Source of the DNA: AC-69 sp036519575
GTDB taxonomy: Bacteria; Actinomycetota; UBA4738; HRBIN12
Assembly (NCBI GenBank): GCA_036519575.1
Contig: DATDKZ010000208.1
Location: 1 to 36,403, forward strand
Reading direction: 5' to 3'
Length of the DNA: 36,403 nucleotides
This document shows positions 23,959 to 30,163 of the stretch, in pieces. The position numbers were made by a program, and so were the translations under genes. Numbering within the stretch: the first letter of the stretch is position 1; each line of letters starts with the position of its first letter. A model generated the notes under the pieces. It was given only the letters and a program-made list of their open reading frames with translations. It was not told the origin of the DNA and did not search any database.

Positions 23959-25146
23959 CTAGTCGAACGCGCGGCGGAGCTCGTCTGCGCGGTCGGTCGC
24001 CTCCCAGGAGAACTCCTTGCGGCCGAAGTGACCGTAGGCCGCCGTCTCCTCGTAGATCGGCCGGCGGAGGTCGAGCTGGCGGATGATCGCGGCCGGCCGG
24101 AAGTCGAATGCGTCCCACACGAGGCCGACGATCCGCTCAGGGTCGACCCGCTCGGTGCCGAACGTATCCACGGCCAGCGAGACGGGATGGGCGGTGCCGA
24201 TGGCGTAGGCCACCTGGAGCTGGAGCCGGTCGGCGAAGCCCGCGGCCACCAGGTTCTTGGCAACGTATCGGGCCATGTACGCGGCCGAGCGATCGACCTT
24301 GGTGGGGTCCTTGCCCGAGAAGCAGCCGCCGCCATGCGGCGCCATGCCACCGTAGCTGTCCACCATGATCTTGCGTCCGGTCAGCCCGGTATCGGCCTTG
24401 GGACCGCCGATCTCGAACCGGCCGGTGGGATTGACCAGGACGCGGACGCCCTCGGCATCGAGCTCGAACTCGCGGAGCACCGGGTCGATGACCTCGGCCT
24501 TCACATCGGGCGCGAGGAGCGTGTCGACATCGACCTCCTCGCGATGCTGCGCCGAGATCAGCACGGTGTCCACGCGAACGGGCGTGCCGTCCTGATACTC
24601 GATCGTGACCTGGCTCTTGCCGTCCGGACGCAGGTACGGGACGACGCCGGCCTTGCGGACGTCGGCTAGGCGCTTGGTCAGGCGGTGAGCCATGGCGATG
24701 GGGAGTGGCATCAGCTCGTCGGTGTCCCGGCACGCGTAGCCGAACATCATGCCCTGGTCGCCCGCCCCCAGCGTGTCCAGATCGTCGCGCGACCCTTCCA
24801 CACGCTGCTCGAGCGAGTGCTCGACCCCCCGGGCGATGTCCGGCGACTGCTCCTGGATCGACGTGAGCACCCCACAGGTGGCCCCGTCGATCCCGAAGTT
24901 CGCGTCGGTGTACCCGATCTCGAGGACCGTCCGGCGGACCACCGAGGGGATGTCCACGTACTCGGACGTGGTGATCTCTCCCGCCACCATGACGATCCCC
25001 GTCGTGACCAGGGTCTCGCACGCGACCCGTCCCTCCTCGTCAACAGCGAGGATGGCGTCCAGCACGGCGTCGGAGATCTGGTCGGCGAGCTTGTCGGGGT
25101 GCCCTTCGGTAACGGACTCGGAGGAGAACAGGTACCCCTTGCGCAT
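23959..25146 (-). CDS. metK: S-adenosylmethionine synthetase
   Basis: MetK makes S-adenosylmethionine from ATP and methionine, the methyl donor for enzymes such as the SpoU methylase in this window. The 395-residue product has GHPDKLADQISDAVLD (15-30), GAGDQGMMFGYA (127-138), TGRKIMVDSYGG (256-267), the phosphate loop HGGGCFSGKDPTKVDRSAAY (271-290) and YGHFGRKEFSWE near the end. The loop differs slightly from the usual ARHGGGAFSGKD (Pro for Arg, Cys for Ala), but key Lys and Asp residues are present. The ATG at 25146 matches the family start; a longer frame lies in coaBC. No SAM riboswitch is seen in the 38-bp gap upstream. Confidence 0.97.
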   Translation of the reverse strand: MRKGYLFSSESVTEGHPDKLADQISDAVLDAILAVDEEGRVACETLVTTGIVMVAGEITTSEYVDIPSVVRRTVLEIGYTDANFGIDGATCGVLTSIQEQSPDIARGVEHSLEQRVEGSRDDLDTLGAGDQGMMFGYACRDTDELMPLPIAMAHRLTKRLADVRKAGVVPYLRPDGKSQVTIEYQDGTPVRVDTVLISAQHREEVDVDTLLAPDVKAEVIDPVLREFELDAEGVRVLVNPTGRFEIGGPKADTGLTGRKIMVDSYGGMAPHGGGCFSGKDPTKVDRSAAYMARYVAKNLVAAGFADRLQLQVAYAIGTAHPVSLAVDTFGTERVDPERIVGLVWDAFDFRPAAIIRQLDLRRPIYEETAAYGHFGRKEFSWEATDRADELRRAFD

Positions 25147-25184
25147 CGCGCGGAGTATATCCGGACCCACGGACGATCTCCGTC

Positions 25185-26390
25185 CTACCGCGACAGCAGC
25201 TTGGTGAGACGGTCGCAGAGGGCCGCCGCGAGCTCTGCCTTGGTCCACTCGCGTAGGGGTTCGTCGTCGCCGGTCCGCGACAGGATCGCCGCGTGGTTGG
25301 ACTCCGCGCCGAACCCGGTCCCTTCCCTGCCCACCTCGTTGGCCACGAGGAGGTCCAGACCCTTGGCCACGAGCTTGGTCCGGCCGGCCGTTTCGACATC
25401 CTCGGTCTCGGCGGCGAAGCCGACCAGGACTCGGTCCCCCTTCATCTGGCCGAGCTCCGCAAGGATGTCCGGGGTGGGTACGAGCTCGAGCCGCGGTGGG
25501 CCCTCCTCCTTCTTCAGCTTGCCGGGCGCAGCCTCCCTGGGACGGAAGTCGGCGACGGCGGCCGCCATGATGACGGCGTCCGCGTCCTCGGCGGCCTTCA
25601 GAACTGCCATCCGCATCTCGTTCGCCGTGGCCACCCGCACCACGCGCGGGCCCTCCGGAGGCTCGACCGTCCCTGGCCCCACTATGAGCGTCACGTCCGC
25701 CCCCCGGCCGAAGGCCTCCCGGGCAACGGCGAAGCCCATCCGGCCGGTGGACCGATTCCCCACGAAACGAACGGCATCGATGGGCTCCCAGGTGGGCCCG
25801 GCCGTCACCACGATCCCCCGTCCGGCGAGGTCCCGACCTCGGGACGCAACCTCCTCCAGCGTCGCCAGGATGTCTTCGGGCTCGGCCATCCGGCCCACGC
25901 CCTCGTCTCCCGCGGCGAGCGGCCCTCTGGCCGGTCCGACCATGACGGTCCCGCGTTCCCGCAGGGAACGAACGTTGGCCTGGGTGGCCGGGTGCTCCCA
26001 CATCCCGCTGTGCATCGCGGGAGCGACGACGAGCGGGCAGGTCGCCTCGAGGAGCGTCGAGGTGATCAGATCGTCGGCGATCCCTCCGGAGAGCTTGGCG
26101 ATGACGTTCGCCGTGGCCGGCGCGACCACGCACACGTCCGCTCCGCGCGCCAGGCGGACGTGCAACACGGAGCCCGGCTCCTCCCACACCTCGGTGTAGG
26201 CCGGTCGACCCGAGAGCCCGGCGAAGGTGTCGGACCCCACGAACCTCGCTGCCGACGAGGTCATCACCACCTGCACCGTCGCCCCGGCCTGCGTCAGCAG
26301 GCGCGTGAGGATGCAGGCCTTGTACGCGGCGATGCCGCCGGTGACGCCGAGCAGGACCCGGCGTCCCGCGAGCGGGCTACTTGATCCCAA
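25185..26390 (-). CDS. coaBC: Bifunctional phosphopantothenoylcysteine decarboxylase / phosphopantothenate-cysteine ligase
   Basis: This enzyme makes 4'-phosphopantetheine on the way to coenzyme A. The 401-residue product has the FMN-binding CoaC domain first (VLLGVTGGIAAYKA, VVAPATANVIAKLSGGIADDL, the active-site loop APAMHSGMWEHPAT). The CoaB ligase domain follows (from about 190), with VVTAGPTWEPIDAVRFVGN, RSTGRMGFAVA, AAVADFRP, TPDILAELGQ and LVGFAAETED. The start is a TTG at 26390, the only canonical codon that keeps the first beta strand. It overlaps the rpoZ 3' end by 14 bp. Gene order mihF-gmk-rpoZ-coaBC-metK is typical for actinobacteria. Confidence 0.95.
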   Translation of the reverse strand: MGSSSPLAGRRVLLGVTGGIAAYKACILTRLLTQAGATVQVVMTSSAARFVGSDTFAGLSGRPAYTEVWEEPGSVLHVRLARGADVCVVAPATANVIAKLSGGIADDLITSTLLEATCPLVVAPAMHSGMWEHPATQANVRSLRERGTVMVGPARGPLAAGDEGVGRMAEPEDILATLEEVASRGRDLAGRGIVVTAGPTWEPIDAVRFVGNRSTGRMGFAVAREAFGRGADVTLIVGPGTVEPPEGPRVVRVATANEMRMAVLKAAEDADAVIMAAAVADFRPREAAPGKLKKEEGPPRLELVPTPDILAELGQMKGDRVLVGFAAETEDVETAGRTKLVAKGLDLLVANEVGREGTGFGAESNHAAILSRTGDDEPLREWTKAELAAALCDRLTKLLSR

Positions 26391-26625
26391 CCCCTTCTGG
26401 GCGCTCGGCCTGGATCTTCCCCTCGGAGATCTCCTGCAGGGCGATCGACAGCGGCTTGTTCTGGAGGCCGCCCGTCTCGACGAGCGGAGGCACGTACTCG
26501 CCCCGGCCCTCGCCGAGCTGGTTGTAATAGGAGTTGATCTCCCGAGCCCGTCGAGCGGCCAGGATAACCAGCGTGTACTTGGAGTCGACCTGAGCCAACA
26601 GGTCGTCGATCTTTGGTTCGATCAT
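26377..26625 (-). CDS. rpoZ: RNA polymerase omega subunit
   Basis: Omega helps fold and hold the beta' subunit of RNA polymerase. The 82-residue product has the family features: an N-terminal IEPKIDDLLAQVDSKYTLVILAARRAREIN, given here as one family block of about 30 residues, then a Tyr/Gly-rich insert and the C-terminal NKPLSIALQEISEGKI. It starts 15 bp after gmk with an AAGGA site upstream, and overlaps coaBC. Confidence 0.95.
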   Translation of the reverse strand: MIEPKIDDLLAQVDSKYTLVILAARRAREINSYYNQLGEGRGEYVPPLVETGGLQNKPLSIALQEISEGKIQAERPEGVGIK

Positions 26626-26640
26626 GGGTGCGCTCGTCCT

Positions 26641-27192
26641 TCAGCTCGTGGTCCGGGACGCCTGGATTATAGCCTCTACCTGCGCCGTTGCCTGGTCCAG
26701 CCGATCGTTTACCACGACATGGTCGAACTCCGGCTGTCGGGCCATCTCCGCCGTCGCGGTAGCCAGACGGAGGGCCAGTCGGGCCTCGTCCTCGGTCCCC
26801 CGGCTCCGAAGGCGTCGCTCCAGCTCCTCCAGCGACGGCGGGGCCAGGAAGATCAGGACCGCCTCGGGAACACGCTGCCGGACTTGGCGGGCGCCTTGGA
26901 CGTCGATCTCCAGGACCACGTCCCGGCCGGCGGCCAGAGCGTCCCCCACCGGCCGGGCCGGCGTGCCCGACCGATGGCCCACCACGTGCGCCCACTCCAG
27001 CAGCTCTCCCCCGGCCACCAGCCGGTCGAACTCCTCGTCGGAGACGAAGCGGTAGTCGATCCCCTCCCGCTCGCCCGGACGCGGCGGTCGCGTGGTCACC
27101 GAGACGGACGGGTGCAGCTCGGGACGGCGTTCCAGCAACCGTCGGACGACGGTGCCCTTGCCCACCCCGGAGGGGCCGGAGATGACGAACAG
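26641..27192 (-). CDS. gmk: Guanylate kinase, apparent CTG start
   Basis: Gmk phosphorylates GMP to GDP. The product has the P-loop GPSGVGKGT (from residue 6 if started at CTG 27192), the GMP-binding VSVTTRPPRPGEREGIDYRFV, ELLEWAHVVGHRSGTP, VVLEIDVQGARQVRQ and IFLAPPSLEELERRLRSRG. The first ATG, GTG or TTG codon in frame is the GTG at 27165, which would cut the P-loop in half. Upstream of it the frame is open and homologous (LFVISGPSG) but holds no ATG, GTG or TTG back to an in-frame TGA inside mihF. CTG at 27192, after GGGGAACA, gives 183 residues; another CTG lies at 27210. Start position is therefore tentative, identity is not. Confidence 0.93.
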   Translation of the reverse strand: MFVISGPSGVGKGTVVRRLLERRPELHPSVSVTTRPPRPGEREGIDYRFVSDEEFDRLVAGGELLEWAHVVGHRSGTPARPVGDALAAGRDVVLEIDVQGARQVRQRVPEAVLIFLAPPSLEELERRLRSRGTEDEARLALRLATATAEMARQPEFDHVVVNDRLDQATAQVEAIIQASRTTS

Positions 27193-27214
27193 TGTTCCCC
27201 GCTCGGCCAGTGAG

Positions 27215-27529
27215 TTACTTCTTGGCGAACTCGCCGAGGAGGGCGTCCCGCTGCTTCGCCCCGAGTCCCCGGATCCTGCGGCTGGCGGAGATGTCCAGCT
27301 TCTCCATGATCTTCCGTGCCCGGACCTTCCCCACGCCGGGCAAGGACTCGAGCACGGTGGACACCTTCATCTTGCCCACCGTGTCGTCGCCCTCCCTGGA
27401 GAGCATGTCCCGAAGGGTGAGCTTCCCGGACTTGAGCTGACCCTTGATCTCCGCCCGCTTCCTCCGGGCCTCCGCGGCCTTCTCCAAGGCCTGCTTCCGT
27501 TGTTCATCGGTCAGGACGGGTAGGGGCAT
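27215..27529 (-). CDS. mihF: Actinobacterial integration host factor mIHF
   Basis: mIHF is a small DNA-bending nucleoid protein found in actinobacteria. The 104-residue product has the N-terminal MPLPVLTDEQRKQALEKA, a basic helix (ARRKRAEIKGQLKSGKLTLRDML) and a DNA-binding helix-hairpin-helix-like segment ESLPGVGKVRARKIMEKL, with the conserved end RRIRGLGAKQRDALL. The ATG at 27529 was chosen because AAGGAG lies 7 nt upstream and the family starts here; a longer frame would run into the promoter. It is first in the operon leading to gmk, and it is the best single clue to the phylum. Confidence 0.95.
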   Translation of the reverse strand: MPLPVLTDEQRKQALEKAAEARRKRAEIKGQLKSGKLTLRDMLSREGDDTVGKMKVSTVLESLPGVGKVRARKIMEKLDISASRRIRGLGAKQRDALLGEFAKK

Positions 27530-27568
27530 GACGAGGCTCCTTTGCTCGATCCGGTCGGAAGTCTCGGG

Positions 27569-27598
27569 AGTATAGACACGCCCTCTCTGGCGCAGCAA
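27569..27598 (-). promoter_or_regulatory. Promoter of the mihF-gmk-rpoZ-coaBC-metK operon
   Basis: On the minus strand TTGCTG (27598-27593) and TATACT (27574-27569) are 18 nt apart. The transcript start is predicted near 27562, about 33 nt before the mihF ATG, with AAGGAG in between. It lies between the pyrF stop and mihF, so the pyr genes and the mihF operon can be transcribed separately. Confidence 0.65.
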
Positions 27599-27657
27599 CG
27601 CGAGCGTACCGCCTCACCTGCGGTTTCACTTCGCACCGGCGACTGCCCAACCGAACG

Positions 27658-28341
27658 TCAGCGGATCAGCGCCAGGATGGTCCTCGCTGCAGCCGCCGGG
27701 TCGTTCGCCTCGGTGATGGGACGACCGATCACCAGGTAGTCCGCCCCGGCATCGATCGCCTCCTCGGGAGTCAGGATCCGAACCTGATCGTGACCGTTGG
27801 AACCGGCGGGACGGATGCCCGGGACGACCAGACAGAACTCCTCACCGGTAACCTCGCGGACCACCGCGATGTCCTCCCCCGACACGACGGCGCCCGTCGC
27901 CCCGGCGGCCCTGGCCTCGAAGGCCAGCGACGCCGGGGACGCCAGAGACTCGCCCGAGAGGCTGGACAGCACGGTCACGGCCGCCACCACGGGCGAGGCG
28001 TGACCGGCCTCTTCCGACCCCTGCGAGGCGCCACGGACCGCGGCCGCCATCATGGCCTCACCTCCCAACGCGTGCACGGTGAGCATGGCCACGCCCAGGC
28101 GGGCGGCGTTGCGGGCCGCCCGCTCCACCGTCGTCGGGATGTCGTGCAGCTTCAGGTCCAGGAATACCGGGGCGACCGACCGTATGCGCGCGACGGATGA
28201 AGGCCCATGCGCCGTGAACAGCTCGAGTCCGACCTTCACCATCCCCGCGCTCGGCCCCACCGCACGGGCCAGGGACTCTGCGCGCTCGAGATCCGAAACG
28301 TCGAGAGCGACGACGAGTGGATTCTCCGGCGACGGGATCAC
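27658..28341 (-). CDS. pyrF: Orotidine 5'-phosphate decarboxylase, type 1
   Basis: PyrF forms UMP in the last step of pyrimidine synthesis. The 227-residue product has the beta-barrel core with VALDVSD at the N-terminus, Lys36 in MVKVGLELF, the catalytic Asp62-Lys64-Asp67 set in FLDLKLHDIPTTV, and the phosphate-binding PGIRPAG and VIGRPIT loops. It is the group 1 type found in Bacillus rather than the mycobacterial type. The GTG at 28341 overlaps the stop of the pyrD-like gene as GTGA. It is the last gene of the pyr operon; pyrE is not in the window. Confidence 0.96.
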   Translation of the reverse strand: MIPSPENPLVVALDVSDLERAESLARAVGPSAGMVKVGLELFTAHGPSSVARIRSVAPVFLDLKLHDIPTTVERAARNAARLGVAMLTVHALGGEAMMAAAVRGASQGSEEAGHASPVVAAVTVLSSLSGESLASPASLAFEARAAGATGAVVSGEDIAVVREVTGEEFCLVVPGIRPAGSNGHDQVRILTPEEAIDAGADYLVIGRPITEANDPAAAARTILALIR

Positions 28342-29300
28342 GACGCCGACGCGCCTCGAGCGTGACGCTCACCCGTCAGACGCATCTGCTGGCGCAGATC
28401 GTCAGGAGAGGCCAGGCCCTTGGCATGCAGATACTGGGCGATGCCCTGCGCGATCTCCGTGGGCGCCGAGGGGTTCACCATGAGCGCAGTTCCCACTTGA
28501 ACCGCCCACGCTCCGGCGAGGAGGAACTCCACGGCATCCTCCGCCGTGCAGATGCCACCGACGCCCATGACGGGGACCTGCGGCAATGCCTGGGCCACCC
28601 GGTACACGGCCGCGAGCGCGATCGGACGGATGGCCGGCCCAGAGAGACCCCCGACGACGGCCCCGAGGCGTGGGCGCAAGCGACGAACATCAACGACCAT
28701 CCCGGGGACCGCGTCGATGAGGGTGAGCCCGTGGGCTCCGGCCCGGATGCATCCGCGGGCCGCCGGCACGAGGTCGGGAAGGAGGGCCGGGAGCTTGGCG
28801 AACACCGGCACCGTGGACAGTCGCGAGACCGCACCGACCACCTCGGCCATGCGATCGATCCGCGAATAGAACGGAAGGCCCTCGTTCTCCTCGTCCGGTC
28901 CCGAGAGGTACACCTCGAGGCCCGCGATGCCGCGCTCCCCGCGCAGGATGCTCGCCGCGCGGATGTATGCCTGGAGGCTGGCCCCGCCCACCGAGGCCAC
29001 CAGGGGGATCCCCGTCCGGGCCAGGCGCGGCAGGTCCTCGGCCACGAACGTCCGCACGCCTGCGTTCTGGAGCCCGATGCCGGTCACGATCCCCGAGGCC
29101 GTCTCGGCCACGCGGGGACCCGGCCATCCCCTGGAGGGCTTAAACGTGAGGGTCCGTGTCACCAGGCCGCCGAGGCGCCGAAGGTCGGCCAGCCCGGCGA
29201 GCTCGCGGCCGGTCCCGGCGCACCCCGATGCCGCCACCACTGGGGAGGCGAACCGAATTCCCTCGAGGTCTACCGACAGGCTCTGCTTCACCCCGGCCAT
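28338..29300 (-). CDS. PyrD-like class 1B dihydroorotate dehydrogenase homologue with replaced active site
   Basis: The fold and position are those of the catalytic subunit of class 1B dihydroorotate dehydrogenase. The frame VVAASGCAGTGRELAG, GIGLQNAG, VVGGLSGPAIRPIAL, VMGVGGICTAEDAVEFLLAG and AVQVGTA align with B. subtilis PyrD, and the FMN site looks kept. The substrate side is not. By eye alignment the motif NISCPN reads YLSGPD (131-136), so catalytic Cys is Gly134 and both Asn are lost. LNAIGLQN reads VTGIGLQN, INT reads IDA (195-197), and the orotate Lys reads Arg49. Thus the catalytic base and every orotate ligand I can place are changed, with no sign of frame damage in 320 residues. 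It overlaps pyrK by 13 bp. It may be a divergent dehydrogenase or act on another substrate. Confidence 0.85.
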   Translation of the reverse strand: MAGVKQSLSVDLEGIRFASPVVAASGCAGTGRELAGLADLRRLGGLVTRTLTFKPSRGWPGPRVAETASGIVTGIGLQNAGVRTFVAEDLPRLARTGIPLVASVGGASLQAYIRAASILRGERGIAGLEVYLSGPDEENEGLPFYSRIDRMAEVVGAVSRLSTVPVFAKLPALLPDLVPAARGCIRAGAHGLTLIDAVPGMVVDVRRLRPRLGAVVGGLSGPAIRPIALAAVYRVAQALPQVPVMGVGGICTAEDAVEFLLAGAWAVQVGTALMVNPSAPTEIAQGIAQYLHAKGLASPDDLRQQMRLTGERHARGASAS

Positions 29301-30163
29301 GAGCTCACCACCGATGGGAAGCCCTCCGGGGGCGTGGGGATCGCACGGGTCTCCTCACTCGTCCACCGGTCCCAGAACACGCGGGCCGGATTGAACACGG
29401 GCCCCTCCGTGCACGCTCGCAGATTGTCGTAGCCCGATCCGTCCTTTCGGATCACCGGCACGACGCAGGCGAAGCACAATCCGGTGCCGCAGGCCATCTC
29501 CTCCTCCACCGCGACCTGCGCGGGGATGCGCTGCTCCATGCAGAATTCGGCCACCATGCGGAGCATGGGGCGCGGCCCGGCCGCGTAGATCACCTCAGTG
29601 CCGGCGCCCTGCGCCGCGCGAGGAACGACGTCCATGACCGAGCCGCGCGCACCCACGCTGCCGTCGGCGGTGACGACGATGATGGTCTGGGACAGTCGCT
29701 TGGCCTCGATCGGCTTGAACAGATGGCTCTCCTCGCTAGCCCCGAGCACCATGTCGACCCGCTTGCCTCGGGCCCGAAGCTCCTGCGCCAGGAAGAAGAT
29801 CGAGCTCGCGCCATGGCCCTCCGACACGAGGAGGCAGTTGCTCGGCGCGCGCGGGTACGCGAACGCCCTGCCCAGCGGACCGATCACGTCCAGGAAGTGG
29901 TGCGCCTTGACTTCCGCCAGCCACTCGGCCCCCGGACCATGAGGGTCGAACACGAACTCCAGCGTTCCCGCCCAACCGCCGCGGCGCGACGCCTGGTGGA
30001 TGGAGAAGTGGCGCCGAAGGATGAACCGCCGGTCCTCCGGCATGGCCACCGAGACGAACTGGCCGGGACGGGCCCGGTCGGCGATCTCGGGCGCGACGAG
30101 GGTGATCGACTGGAAGGCGCCGAACTTGCGCGAGTTCAGGATCTCGGCGCGCAGCCGTCTCAT
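29288..30163 (-). CDS. PyrK-like electron-transfer subunit (FAD and 2Fe-2S)
   Basis: PyrK passes electrons from class 1B PyrD to NAD through FAD and a 2Fe-2S cluster. The 291-residue product has the flavin domain (ILRRHFSIH, where the usual motif has Pro for this His). The four cluster Cys are in place: Cys225, Cys230, Cys233 and Cys251 in ACGTGLCFAC and RACTEGPVF. The nucleotide loop usually reading GGGIGVPPL is here SEGHGASSIFFLAQEL (114-129), so the dinucleotide site is changed. The C-terminal CGP-type segment reads AAGPRPML. The ATG at 30163 overlaps the carB stop as ATGA. The companion PyrD-like gene follows at once, and the two probably form a complex. Confidence 0.88.
   Translation of the reverse strand: MRRLRAEILNSRKFGAFQSITLVAPEIADRARPGQFVSVAMPEDRRFILRRHFSIHQASRRGGWAGTLEFVFDPHGPGAEWLAEVKAHHFLDVIGPLGRAFAYPRAPSNCLLVSEGHGASSIFFLAQELRARGKRVDMVLGASEESHLFKPIEAKRLSQTIIVVTADGSVGARGSVMDVVPRAAQGAGTEVIYAAGPRPMLRMVAEFCMEQRIPAQVAVEEEMACGTGLCFACVVPVIRKDGSGYDNLRACTEGPVFNPARVFWDRWTSEETRAIPTPPEGFPSVVSSWPG

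Noticed and set aside
24301..24345. Altered MetK phosphate loop (APHGGGCFSGKD) as a sign of lost activity
   Set aside because: The catalytic Lys, Arg and Asp residues of neighbouring motifs are intact, and Cys is a tolerated variant in this loop.
26641..27165. GTG at 27165 as the gmk start
   Set aside because: It would remove GPSG of the P-loop and the first beta strand, leaving a dead kinase although the missing part is encoded just upstream in frame.
27600..27657. Stem (ACCGC/GCGGT) after pyrF as an intrinsic terminator
   Set aside because: Only 5 bp, with no U-tract; too weak to call.
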